Part shown: piece after piece, positions 1 to 9,038 of the stretch | Layout: the number at the start of each line of letters is the position of its first letter | Numbering within the stretch: the stretch's first letter is position 1 | Assembly (NCBI GenBank): GCA_025361565.1 | Contig: JANYKN010000166.1 | Location: 26,255 to 90,254, forward strand | Source of the DNA: Bacteroidota bacterium | GTDB lineage: Bacteria; Bacteroidota; Bacteroidia; Bacteroidales; NBLH01 | Length of the DNA stretch: 64,000 bases | Direction: 5' to 3' | Made by a program: the position numbers and the translations under genes | Notes under the pieces: model-generated | What the model was told of the DNA's origin: nothing | Databases searched by the model: none | What the model saw: only the letters and a program-made list of their open reading frames with translations

Positions 1-846
1 ACTGATGTTGCTGATTTAAATTTCAATAATTCTACCATGTGTGACTCAATGATAAGTTCAATGAAATACTGGATTTTAGAGGCTAATGCTGATGGTTTCC
101 GTTGTGATGCGGCCGATTTTGTACCTGCAACATTTTGGACTCAGGCATTGAACGAACTTAAAAATATTGATGGCAGAAAAATAATTTTGTTAGCTGAAGG
201 AGGCAAAGCAGATAACTTTACAGCTGGATTTCAAATGAACTATGCGTGGGACTTTTATACAGCCATAAAAAATGTTTTTAAATCAGGAGGAAACGCAAAT
301 CTTATATTTCAAGCAAATATAAACGAATATAACACGCCAGGATCTGTTGAAAAACTAAGATATATCACAAATCACGATATTTATGCCTGGGACGAAACAC
401 CTACAAGTGCCTTTATTTCGGCAGAAGGTTCGGAAGCTGCTTTTGTAATCACTTCATACCTCAATGGAATTCCACTTATTTACGCAGGACAAGAAATAGC
501 TTATCCAAATGCAATTTCTATTTTTGATAAAAATCCACTAAATTGGACTTTGAATAATCAGATTTTATTGGATTATCAAAAGATTATGCAATTCAGAAAT
601 TCTTCACCGACAGTAAAAAAAGGACAACTTACTACTTATGACAACCTTGACGTCATTGCTTTTAAAAAAGTATTACTTACTGATGAAGTTTTGATAATAG
701 CCAATGTCAGAAATTCAACAATTAATTATTTAGTTCCAGCTGAGTTTAAAAATTCGGCATGGCAAAATGCATTAACTAATCAGCAATTTGATATTGTTGA
801 ATCAATATCATTAGCACCTTTTGGATTCTTAATTTTAAAAAAATAA
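1..846 (+). CDS. Alpha-amylase-family (GH13) glycoside hydrolase, 5' end outside window
   Basis: The reading frame is open from base 1, so the N-terminal part of the catalytic barrel lies upstream of the window and the first in-frame ATG (37) is internal. The visible part begins with a DVADLNF segment typical of GH13 conserved region I/II surroundings. The three catalytic residues can be placed: nucleophile Asp in GFRCDAAD (bases 106-108), acid/base Glu in LLAEGG (196-198) and the third Asp in ITNHD (376-378). The C-terminal ~90 residues form the usual beta domain. It should hydrolyse or rearrange alpha-glucans. The GH31 gene downstream suggests a shared starch or maltodextrin role. Subfamily and signal peptide cannot be judged from this fragment. 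Confidence 0.88.
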   Translation, partial: TDVADLNFNNSTMCDSMISSMKYWILEANADGFRCDAADFVPATFWTQALNELKNIDGRKIILLAEGGKADNFTAGFQMNYAWDFYTAIKNVFKSGGNANLIFQANINEYNTPGSVEKLRYITNHDIYAWDETPTSAFISAEGSEAAFVITSYLNGIPLIYAGQEIAYPNAISIFDKNPLNWTLNNQILLDYQKIMQFRNSSPTVKKGQLTTYDNLDVIAFKKVLLTDEVLIIANVRNSTINYLVPAEFKNSAWQNALTNQQFDIVESISLAPFGFLILKK

Positions 847-1463
847 AAATTCGGATTTTACAATTTAAAGATTTTACCTACTACCATTTGATTGACTAGG
901 AGAGATGAATATTTGTTGTAATATCGTCTCTCCTATTATAATTTTTAATAATTGACAGATCTTCAATCATGTAGAAAATACTAAATTTTTCTATTTATTT
1001 CTACTTTATGGAGTTAAAACGACTTGATATTATGACACATAATTATAAATAAACACATAATCAGATAGAAAAAATTCACAATAGTAAAATATTGTTCTAA
1101 TACGCCTTTTTATGAGTAAGTGCCTAAATGTTTATGTGATAATTTTTTAAAACTTTTCGATACAAGCGCAACATGTTAAAATTCAATTACTTTTATCATA
1201 GTAAAATAGAATTTTAATTTTTCGTAATTTCTCCATCCTATTTTCTCGTTTCATATTACTTTTTATGAAATTTCATCTTATTAAATAACTTGATTTCATT
1301 ATAATTCCTAAAAATACAATTATATAGAATATCAATCCTAAAATTGCACCAACCTCGTCCAAAACTATCAGAAATATCAAAACTAATTGCGACCTTTGTC
1401 TGTTGAAATAAGTGAAGATTGGTCAATAATCAAAAGAATAAAGATTTAAAATCCATAAATATT
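847..1463. other. Intergenic gap between GH13 and GH31 genes
   Basis: About 617 bp of AT-rich sequence. Apart from the terminator at 898-946 I see no gene, RNA or repeat. It probably carries the promoter of the GH31 gene, but no convincing -33/-7 pair was identified. Confidence 0.5.
898..946 (+). terminator. Rho-independent terminator after the GH13 gene
   Basis: Inverted repeat AGGAGAGA (898-905) and TCTCTCCT (927-934), followed by an AT-rich tract ending in a T run. The loop is long (about 21 nt) and AT-rich. It sits about 50 bp after the stop codon. Confidence 0.6.
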
Positions 1464-3875
1464 ATGAAAAACAATACCGTTAAACTCTTTTTATCAGGCA
1501 TATTACTGCTTGTCTTGACATCACAAATCAAATCTCAATTAGTTGACAGGAAATTTGAAAAGATTGAAGATGATGGCAGTAAAATTGAGATCTATGTAAC
1601 CGATGGAAAATATCAAATAGTCCCTTTTAATGACAAAATAGTCCATTCCACCTTTTATCCTAAAGACAAAGATGTGAAGAACTTTTCGTTTGCAGTGGAT
1701 ATGGAACCATTGAAAGTCGATTATAAAATTACCGATGAAGGAAATATTATTAAAATCAATTCAAAAGGTATTCAAATTCAAATAAATAAAGTTCCATTTC
1801 AAATATCATATTACTTCAATAACAAACTCCTAATTGCTGAAAAGTTAGGATATCAAGCCACCGACAGCAACCAAATTATGAATTTTGCAATAGAAAAAGA
1901 AGAAATTTTTTATGGCGGAGGTGCCCGTGTATTGGGAATGAACCGAAGAGGAAACCGTTTAAAATTGTATAACCGTGCCCATTATGGATATGAAAAACAT
2001 TCCGAACTCATGAATTTCAGTATGCCTTTGTTCTATTCATCAAAACTATATGCTGTTTTGTTCGACAATGCATCTGCGGGATTTCTGGATTTGGATAGTA
2101 AAAAAAACAATACCCTGAATTATGAAACTTCAGCTGGAACCATGAATTATTACGTAATTGCTGATAACAATTGGCTCAATCTGATCAATCAGTATACTTT
2201 ACTAACAGGCAGGCAGCCATTGCCTCCAAGATGGGCGTTTGGAAATTTCAGCAGCCGTTTTGGTTATCATTCTCAGGCAGAAACAGAAGCCACCGTTGAT
2301 AAATTTTTTAAAGACAGTATTCCTCTAGATGCTGTAATCATTGATATTTACTGGTTTGGTAAAGAAATTAAAGGTGAGATGGGCAATTTGAATTGGTATA
2401 GGGATAGTTTCCCCGACCCGGATAAAATGATTGCCGGATTCAAAGCAAAAGGCGTAAAAACAATATTGGTAACTGAGCCATTTATACTTACAACTTCAAA
2501 CCGTTGGAAAGAAGCAGTTGATAATCATGTGCTAGCCACTGATAAAGCAGGAAAACCTTTTATTTTCGATTTTTATTTCGGAAATTCAGGATTGATTGAT
2601 TTGTACAATCCCATTGCCAGGGATTGGTTTTGGAACATCTATAAAAATTTTACCAATCAGGGAGTTGCCGGCTGGTGGGGCGATTTAGGTGAACCGGAAG
2701 CGCATCCATCTGGATTGCAACATGCCATCGGCTCATCAGATGACATACACAATGCATATGGCCATGAATGGGCAAAACTTATATTTGACGGCTATAAAAA
2801 AGATTTCCCCGAAACACGGCCATTTATATTGATGCGTGCTGGATTTGCAGGTTCCCAGCGATATGGGATGATTCCATGGACTGGAGATGTGAGCCGCAGC
2901 TGGGGAGGCCTATATCCACAAACAGAAATTTCACTTCAAATGGGTATGCAGGGAATGGCCTATACGCATTCCGATTTGGGGGGATTTGCAGGAGGCGACA
3001 AAATTGGCAATGAACTATATACCAGATGGTTGCAATATGGTGTTTTTCAACCTATTTACAGACCACATGCTCAAGAACAAATACCTGCTGAACCCGTTTT
3101 TCAAGAAGCTAAAACCGAAGCATTTGCCAAAAAATCTATTGAATTGCGCTATCGCTTAATGCCTTACAACTATAATTTGGCATTTGAAAACAACCAAACA
3201 GGCAAACCGCTTATGATTCCTCTTTTCTTTAACGAAACAGGTAATCAAAAACTGATGACTTATAATAATGCATATTTATGGGGTGATGCTTTTCTGGTTT
3301 CTCCTGTTAAAGAAAAAGGTACAAAAAGTCAAAAAATTTATCTTCCAAAAGGTTCAACCTGGACTGATTTTTTCAATGGAAAAATCTATGAAGGAGGCTT
3401 GGAAATTACCGTTCCTTTAAAAATTGATAATATTCCGGTTTTTGTCAAAGGGGGCTCATTTATTCCAATGACAATTAAAGCAGTTAGTTCTTCAAACTAT
3501 TCGCTGAATACATTTGAACTACATTATTTTGTGGATACGAAACAATCCAAAAGCAATTATAAATTATATAATGATGATGGTGAAACACCAAATGCATTTG
3601 AAAAAGGGAAGTACGAAATGATGGACTTTGATGCAATCAATGATGCCAAATTGCTACAAATATCTCTAAGCAAACAAACTACAATTGATGATTACAAAAA
3701 CATGAATAATCAAGTTCATTTGATGATACACAATTTGACTAAAAAGCCAAAAAATGTAAAAATAAATGGCAACATTTTAAATTTAACAGATTGGAAATGG
3801 AATGCCAAAGATGGTGTGCTGGAAATTAGTGCAAATTGCTCGATTGAAAAAGAAATCATAGAGATTTCAAAATAA
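1464..3875 (+). CDS. Secreted glycoside hydrolase family 31 (alpha-glucosidase/alpha-xylosidase type)
   Basis: An 803-residue protein if started at 1464. An upstream in-frame ATG at 1419 would add 15 polar residues in front of a clear signal peptide (MKNNTVKLFLSGILLL...), so 1464 is preferred. GH31 hallmarks are present: the nucleophile Asp407 in WWGDLGEPE and the acid/base Asp475 in WTGDVSRSWGG, with an N-terminal beta-sandwich domain and a C-terminal domain of the family's usual size. It should release terminal alpha-linked glucose or xylose in the periplasm or at the cell surface. The order GH13 then GH31 suggests joint alpha-glucan breakdown, but they have separate transcription signals and no SusC/SusD pair is visible. 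Exact substrate is unknown. Confidence 0.93.
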   Translation: MKNNTVKLFLSGILLLVLTSQIKSQLVDRKFEKIEDDGSKIEIYVTDGKYQIVPFNDKIVHSTFYPKDKDVKNFSFAVDMEPLKVDYKITDEGNIIKINSKGIQIQINKVPFQISYYFNNKLLIAEKLGYQATDSNQIMNFAIEKEEIFYGGGARVLGMNRRGNRLKLYNRAHYGYEKHSELMNFSMPLFYSSKLYAVLFDNASAGFLDLDSKKNNTLNYETSAGTMNYYVIADNNWLNLINQYTLLTGRQPLPPRWAFGNFSSRFGYHSQAETEATVDKFFKDSIPLDAVIIDIYWFGKEIKGEMGNLNWYRDSFPDPDKMIAGFKAKGVKTILVTEPFILTTSNRWKEAVDNHVLATDKAGKPFIFDFYFGNSGLIDLYNPIARDWFWNIYKNFTNQGVAGWWGDLGEPEAHPSGLQHAIGSSDDIHNAYGHEWAKLIFDGYKKDFPETRPFILMRAGFAGSQRYGMIPWTGDVSRSWGGLYPQTEISLQMGMQGMAYTHSDLGGFAGGDKIGNELYTRWLQYGVFQPIYRPHAQEQIPAEPVFQEAKTEAFAKKSIELRYRLMPYNYNLAFENNQTGKPLMIPLFFNETGNQKLMTYNNAYLWGDAFLVSPVKEKGTKSQKIYLPKGSTWTDFFNGKIYEGGLEITVPLKIDNIPVFVKGGSFIPMTIKAVSSSNYSLNTFELHYFVDTKQSKSNYKLYNDDGETPNAFEKGKYEMMDFDAINDAKLLQISLSKQTTIDDYKNMNNQVHLMIHNLTKKPKNVKINGNILNLTDWKWNAKDGVLEISANCSIEKEIIEISK

Positions 3876-3885
3876 ATTTTCCATA

Positions 3886-3922
3886 CCTTGTCAAATCATT
3901 TAAGGTTTGACAAGGATTTATT
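3886..3922. terminator. Terminator between convergent GH31 and SGNH genes
   Basis: Perfect 10-bp inverted repeat CCTTGTCAAA / TTTGACAAGG (3886-3895, 3906-3915) with a 10-nt loop, followed by an AT-rich tract. It lies between convergent genes and may serve both strands. Confidence 0.65.
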
Positions 3923-3952
3923 CAGTTAAAATATCTATAATTTTGCTTTCTT

Positions 3953-4870
3953 CTATTTTCTGAAATTATTAATCAAACGGTCCATTCTAATTGTAAATTT
4001 TTCTGCCCCAATTTCATTTAGATGATCAGAATCGTAAAAATCTTTAGCAGTAAATACACTATCGCTTAACATATTAAAATAAAAACAATTGTTGTGTTTT
4101 TTTTGTAATTCATTCATTGCACTTAGGGTTTTATTCAATTGATTGGTATCCAGATTTTTAACATATGTATGAAATGCTGGTGGCGTAAAAACAAAAACCT
4201 GAATGTTTCTTTTGCGTGCAAACTCGATGATTGAGGATAGGATTTTCAAATTCTCATTATACAGCGATAAGTCACGATAGGTATGCCTTTGTGCAGTGGC
4301 GGGTCCTGAGCTAATCAAATCCCGGTTGTTTTTCGAATTATGTTTTAATCCAAAACCCAAATTGGAACATGATATTTCAGAGTGCCCTTGAAAATAATAA
4401 CTATCGATTCTTGATAAATTTATTTTCAAGCTATAGCTTAAAAGTTCGGAATAATCTGCAATTTTATTAGTTGTATGAATATTATAATATACAGAATAAT
4501 TCTTTAATCTCCAATATTCATCGGTTTTTCCAAGCTGCTCAAATAACGAAAAATAAGAAACAGGAATGACAATATTTTTTAGTTTAGAAAAATGTTTTTT
4601 GTATTTCATCAGAATTTCAAAATCCAAATCCAGAGTTTGTGAAACATGTGCAGCATTAAAACTGATTGTATGCATATACTCAGGATTTATATCATAAAAA
4701 GCATGTGAACTGCCTAAAAATAAAGTTTGGATTCTATCCGAATTTTTAGTCAGATAGCCATTTTTAAAGGAATAATCATTTGGAATATTACGCAAAAGAA
4801 ATTCCAAACCCAACACTGTTAGTATAATAGGCCCTAAAAAAGCAGAACAATAAATAAGAAATCTTCTCAT
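3953..4870 (-). CDS. Membrane-anchored SGNH-hydrolase-like partner of the MBOAT acyltransferase
   Basis: A 305-residue protein started at the ATG at 4870, which lies 1 nt after the stop of the MBOAT gene. The longer frame from 4912 would overlap that gene and add a polar stretch before the membrane anchor. Residues 1-25 form one N-terminal transmembrane segment. Two SGNH/GDSL-type signatures are visible: GSSH (53-56, block I serine) and a C-terminal DSDHLN (280-285, the DxxH block). MBOAT proteins of the AlgI/PatA type usually work with such a periplasmic partner (AlgJ, AlgX, PatB, DltD-like), which passes the acyl group to a glycan. I infer that this is the O-acyl transfer partner. The acceptor glycan is not identifiable here. 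Confidence 0.7.
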   Translation of the reverse strand: MRRFLIYCSAFLGPIILTVLGLEFLLRNIPNDYSFKNGYLTKNSDRIQTLFLGSSHAFYDINPEYMHTISFNAAHVSQTLDLDFEILMKYKKHFSKLKNIVIPVSYFSLFEQLGKTDEYWRLKNYSVYYNIHTTNKIADYSELLSYSLKINLSRIDSYYFQGHSEISCSNLGFGLKHNSKNNRDLISSGPATAQRHTYRDLSLYNENLKILSSIIEFARKRNIQVFVFTPPAFHTYVKNLDTNQLNKTLSAMNELQKKHNNCFYFNMLSDSVFTAKDFYDSDHLNEIGAEKFTIRMDRLINNFRK

Positions 4871-4871
4871 C

Positions 4872-6320
4872 TTAAAATTGAAAATAAATAAATTGTTGTT
4901 CTTTTCCACCATAATAGAAAATGGCGAATATAAGGCTATAATAAATAGCCCATCTAATTGGTTTATACCAATTTAATCCCAATTTGGCAATTGCATATTG
5001 CTGTTCTCTTCCTACCCATTCTATAATTAAAAACAGGAATATTAAAAATACAAGGCTTAAAAAATTTTCAGAACCCGTAAATTCCGGGATAGAGAATGTC
5101 GATTTGGAGAATATTCCAGAAATGTAGTTAACTGCCTGTTCCAGACTATTTGCCCTAAAGAAAATCCAGGCAAAAACAGTGATACCAAAAGTAAAGCTCA
5201 TTTGTAAAAACTCTTTAAAATTTGGGAGGCATTTGCCTTGTGCAATTATTCCAAGGTTTGTTCTGTTTTTGTTTAACAGAAGCAATGGTATAAAATAAAT
5301 CGCATTTAATAAGCCCCACACAATAAAAGTCAAGTTTGCACCGTGCCAAAATCCACTTACCACAAAAATAATCAATGTATTTCGCACTTTAAACCAAGCT
5401 CCACCTTTACTTCCGCCTAAAGGAATATACAAATAATCACGAAACCAGCTTGATAATGAAATATGCCAACGGCGCCAAAATTCTGCAATATCTCTTGAAA
5501 AATATGGAAATGCAAAATTTCTTAATAGTTCAATTCCAAAAATTCGGGCAGTTCCCAATGCAATGTCTGAATATCCCGAAAAGTCGCAATAAATTTGAAA
5601 AGTGAAAAATAATGCTCCTAAAACAAGAGTACTTCCTGAATAATCAGAAGAATGATTAAAAATTTGGTTTGCATATTCAGCGCAATTATCAGCAATTACA
5701 ATTTTTTTGAATAATCCCCACAAGATTTGTCGTAAACCATCAATCGCTTTTGAATAATCAAAATATCTTTTTTTTTGAATTTGCGGAAGTAAGTGCGTTG
5801 CTCTTTCAATAGGCCCTGCTACAAGCAAAGGAAAAAAACTGACGAAAACAGAATATTCAATAAAATCCCTTACTGGCTTTATTTTGTTTTTATAAATATC
5901 AAGAATATATGATAAGCCATGAAAGGTATAAAATGAAATACCAACAGGCAATATTACATTTATTGTCCCTAAATTGGCTTTTAATCCAATATGAATTAAG
6001 GCATTAGCAAATGAGCTTGCAAAAAAATTATAATATTTAAAAACACCAAGAAAACCTAAATTCACACTGATACTAAGCCAAAGCCAAAACAATTTCTTTT
6101 TCCTCGACTCAGCTTCATGAATTTTTAATCCGGTTAAATAATCCAAAAATGTAGAAAAGACCAATAAAAATAAAAATCTATAATCCCAACAGGCATAAAA
6201 AAAATAACTTGCAACAAGAAGTAATACATTTTGAAAACGTAAATTTTTATAGGTAACAAACCAATAAAGTATAAATACGATGGGCAAAAAAAAGGCAAAA
6301 TCAATTGAATTAAAAAGCAT
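4872..6320 (-). CDS. MBOAT family membrane-bound O-acyltransferase (AlgI/PatA-like)
   Basis: A 482-residue multi-spanning protein, the usual size for AlgI-like MBOATs. Family signatures are clear: an FWRRWHISLSSWFRDYLYIPLGG block and the active-site histidine in GFWHGAN. The first ATG gives an N terminus typical of the family (LFNSIDFAFFLPIVF). It should move an acyl group, usually acetyl, across or onto the outer face of the cytoplasmic membrane for O-acylation of a polysaccharide or peptidoglycan. It is the first gene of a two-gene unit with the SGNH-like protein, essentially abutting. The Wza/Wzc exopolysaccharide genes 50 kb away are a possible but unproven connection. Confidence 0.92.
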   Translation of the reverse strand: MLFNSIDFAFFLPIVFILYWFVTYKNLRFQNVLLLVASYFFYACWDYRFLFLLVFSTFLDYLTGLKIHEAESRKKKLFWLWLSISVNLGFLGVFKYYNFFASSFANALIHIGLKANLGTINVILPVGISFYTFHGLSYILDIYKNKIKPVRDFIEYSVFVSFFPLLVAGPIERATHLLPQIQKKRYFDYSKAIDGLRQILWGLFKKIVIADNCAEYANQIFNHSSDYSGSTLVLGALFFTFQIYCDFSGYSDIALGTARIFGIELLRNFAFPYFSRDIAEFWRRWHISLSSWFRDYLYIPLGGSKGGAWFKVRNTLIIFVVSGFWHGANLTFIVWGLLNAIYFIPLLLLNKNRTNLGIIAQGKCLPNFKEFLQMSFTFGITVFAWIFFRANSLEQAVNYISGIFSKSTFSIPEFTGSENFLSLVFLIFLFLIIEWVGREQQYAIAKLGLNWYKPIRWAIYYSLIFAIFYYGGKEQQFIYFQF

Positions 6321-6490
6321 TCTATTTTATTGTTTTATATTTTTATGTTACTTAACCTAAAAAATGAATCAAAAACAGCTTAATTAAGTGGCTAAATTAA
6401 AAAAAGAATATTCATCAACTAATATTTTGAGAAATAGTCCCTTTCAAATTAATAATCGGCTATATTCTAAAATCAATTCCGATAAAACAA

Positions 6491-6520
6491 TTTCTATCAT
6501 CAGAAATTAAACTACATTTG
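6491..6520 (+). promoter_or_regulatory. Bacteroidota-type promoter for the cobalamin riboswitch leader
   Basis: A perfect -7 element TACATTTG (6513-6520) is preceded by a weak -33-like TTTC (6491-6494) 18 nt upstream. The expected start, near 6526, lies just before the riboswitch aptamer, which supports the assignment. Confidence 0.5.
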
Positions 6521-6530
6521 CATTGAAAAT

Positions 6531-6722
6531 TTGGTTTCATTTCCGGATTATGCTGGAAAGGATTAAAATGGGAATCCCGTTAAAATCGGGAGCTGTACCC
6601 GCAGCTGTAAGCCTTAAATACGCTTTTCGAAACCCTTTGCCACTGATCATCAACTGATGATTGGGAAGGCCACGAAAAGTAAGGCAAGCCAGAAGACCTG
6701 CCAATGTTTCAACATGAATCAT
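6531..6722 (+). ncRNA. Cobalamin (B12) riboswitch
   Basis: Diagnostic blocks occur in order: a GGGAATCCCG-type arm near 6570, an AGCTGTACCCGCAGCTGTAAG core (about 6590-6610), a CCACTG...TGGGAAGGC arm, and the B12 box AGCCAGAAGACCTGCC (6687-6702). The outer P1 helix can be drawn between GGTTTCAT (6533-6540) and ATGAATC (6713-6719). It precedes a TonB receptor by about 140 bp, so it should repress that gene when adenosylcobalamin is plentiful. A 61-codon antisense ORF covering it is a by-product. Confidence 0.93.
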
Positions 6723-6862
6723 AGCTTTCGGGATAAAAGCAATGTGCTCAATTTTTGAGATACATCCCCTTTTTTGTTCTTCTTTTATAGCTCGAGATGT
6801 AAAAAATTGGACAAAATGAAAGTTTATGGTTTTTCTATTGTAAAACCTAAATTTTTTAAAAA

Positions 6863-8986
6863 ATGTACAACAAATTAATCATTATCATTTTTCTATTATT
6901 GGTCATTTTTCCAATAAAAAGTATGGCTCAATCAGCCGATTCCGCAACAGTTCATTCAATTGATGAAGTAACAGTAAGTGCCTATCGTACAAAATCCAAT
7001 CTAGGCAAAATACCTCAGCAACTTATCATTATAAGCAAGGATGAAATCAACAGTATACCGGCAAAAAGCCTTGACGAAATATTGAAAAAAAGTGCGTCGA
7101 TTGATGTTTTGCAATATCCTGGTTTTAACTCAGTAATAGGGCTAAGAGGCTTTGCTCCATCGGGTCTTGGTAAAACAAATACTTTAATCCTGATAGATGG
7201 AATACCGGCAGGTACGAATAACATTTCTACTTTAAACCTTGAAAATGCAAACCAACTGGAACTGTTAAAAGGTCCATATTCTGCCTTTTTCGGTTCTGAA
7301 GCCATGGCAGGTGTTATTAATATAGAAACCATCCGAAGCAAGGAAAAAATTTCGGGAAAAGCGAGTATCTCTTATGGAAGTTTTAAAACACATCGAATCA
7401 AACTAAATGTTGGGGGCAAAATTAATTCCAGATTAAATTTCGATTTATTTGCATCTAACATGGCACAGAACCAAAACTACAAAACCGGGAGTAAAAATTT
7501 GCTCAAGTTAAGCGATGAAGAGAAATTGATTATGGAGGAGAAATCATATGGAAAAAAGTATAAAAACACGCAATATGAGCAATATTCTGCCGGAGGACGC
7601 CTTGGATTTCAAATAAACAAAGACTGGGAAATTAATTTAACCCAGGATTATTGGATAGCAAAAAATATTCAGGACAACGGAAATTTCTGGGGAACATATG
7701 GTGCAACAGAAAAGAACATCGATCGATGGTCGCAAAACATTAGTATTGAAGGTAAATCTGGCAACCATGCATTGAGGCTAAATCCATATTACAGTATAGA
7801 AAATACTAATTATTTTAATAGTACGAATCCTGATAATTACCAAACCAGCAATTATAGCTACAAAACCTATGGCTTTATTTTGCAGGACGCATTAAGTTTT
7901 GGAACTCATAGAATTATTTTTGGTGCTGATAACAATTCTAAGAAATACGAATCGAAACAATGGTCAAATCCAGACCAGCCTACAAGTCCATATCAGCCCG
8001 ATTATTTAAATATGGCTACCGGAATTTACGTACAAGCCAATTTTAATTTTCTGGATGATAAATTGAATGCCAGTGTTGGCGGAAGATACGACAATATCGT
8101 ATCAAAATTGTTCAAAACAGAATTTATTGAAAGCACCGATGCTACAGAGAATTACAATGTTTTTAATCCAAATTTTGGAATACAATTCAAATTTTTTGGT
8201 GGTTTCAAAATTCATGCAGCAGCTGGTAGTGCATTCGTAGCACCAGATGCCTTTAAACTTGCAGGAAATTACACAACTCCTTACAGCCATTTTGTGGGTA
8301 ATCCGAATCTAAAACCAGAAACTTCAATAACCGGTGATTTAGGGCTTGGATATAATAACCAGAAGTTAGGCTTAAATGCAGATGTTACTTACTTTAAAAC
8401 CAAACATAAGGATATGGTGATTTATGATTATTCAAATCCTGCATTTGTAACATTTATCAACGCCCAGGACGCTAATATGGATGGCCTTGAATTCGAATTT
8501 GATTATGATTTTGGTGCTTTAGATAGTTATGCATTCAGCCTAAAACCTTATTTCAGTTATACACATATGTTCAATTCAAAACTTACTGTTGATGGTGTTG
8601 AAAACGAAATGCGGTATGTTAGGATAAATAAAGCATCGTTCGGCATCATCTATAACGGCCATAAAGGATTAGCGGCTAGAGTAAATGCACGCTATATTGG
8701 ACAGAGATATGAAGACAATTATCTGTACGATTACAATTGGCTAACCTATGAACGGATTCCACTCCTTACAGAAAATAATGTGGAAATAAGGCCCAGTTTA
8801 ATTAACCAGGATGTTATAAAATTTTCTGATTTTCTGATTTTCGATATTTCGGCATCTTATACTTTCAAAGGAAAGCTTGGAATTGGCATTTCAGCAGATA
8901 ATTTATTGGATGATAATTATTCTGAAAAGGACACTTATTATATGCCTGGCAGAAGTTTTATGGCCAATATTTCTTATAAGTTTTAA
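6863..8986 (+). CDS. btuB: BtuB-like TonB-dependent outer-membrane receptor
   Basis: A 707-residue protein with a cleavable signal peptide (MYNKLIIIIFLLLVIFP...AQS), a plug domain of about 120 residues (IDEVTVSAYR TonB-box-like start, LDEILKK...GLRGF, LKGPYSAFFGSEAMAGVINI) and a long beta-barrel ending in an aromatic residue (SYKF). Control by the cobalamin riboswitch immediately upstream is the main reason to assign corrinoid uptake. Size and architecture fit BtuB. No BtuCDF transporter or TonB gene is next to it. A close alternative would be uptake of another corrinoid or cobinamide. Confidence 0.87.
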   Translation: MYNKLIIIIFLLLVIFPIKSMAQSADSATVHSIDEVTVSAYRTKSNLGKIPQQLIIISKDEINSIPAKSLDEILKKSASIDVLQYPGFNSVIGLRGFAPSGLGKTNTLILIDGIPAGTNNISTLNLENANQLELLKGPYSAFFGSEAMAGVINIETIRSKEKISGKASISYGSFKTHRIKLNVGGKINSRLNFDLFASNMAQNQNYKTGSKNLLKLSDEEKLIMEEKSYGKKYKNTQYEQYSAGGRLGFQINKDWEINLTQDYWIAKNIQDNGNFWGTYGATEKNIDRWSQNISIEGKSGNHALRLNPYYSIENTNYFNSTNPDNYQTSNYSYKTYGFILQDALSFGTHRIIFGADNNSKKYESKQWSNPDQPTSPYQPDYLNMATGIYVQANFNFLDDKLNASVGGRYDNIVSKLFKTEFIESTDATENYNVFNPNFGIQFKFFGGFKIHAAAGSAFVAPDAFKLAGNYTTPYSHFVGNPNLKPETSITGDLGLGYNNQKLGLNADVTYFKTKHKDMVIYDYSNPAFVTFINAQDANMDGLEFEFDYDFGALDSYAFSLKPYFSYTHMFNSKLTVDGVENEMRYVRINKASFGIIYNGHKGLAARVNARYIGQRYEDNYLYDYNWLTYERIPLLTENNVEIRPSLINQDVIKFSDFLIFDISASYTFKGKLGIGISADNLLDDNYSEKDTYYMPGRSFMANISYKF

Positions 8987-8994
8987 TTGAAATT

Positions 8995-9026
8995 GTTATG
9001 GCGAAACGGATTTGTTTCGCCATAAC
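8995..9026. terminator. Strong hairpin terminator between btuB and the CotH-like gene
   Basis: Perfect 13-bp inverted repeat GTTATGGCGAAAC / GTTTCGCCATAAC (8995-9007, 9014-9026), 6-nt loop, between convergent genes. There is no long T run, but the stem is among the most GC-rich in this stretch. Confidence 0.6.
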
Positions 9027-9038
9027 ATAATTGTAACT

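Noticed and set aside
6537..6722. 61-codon minus-strand ORF at the riboswitch
   Set aside because: It covers the conserved aptamer on the opposite strand and has no family similarity; it is a by-product of the structured RNA.
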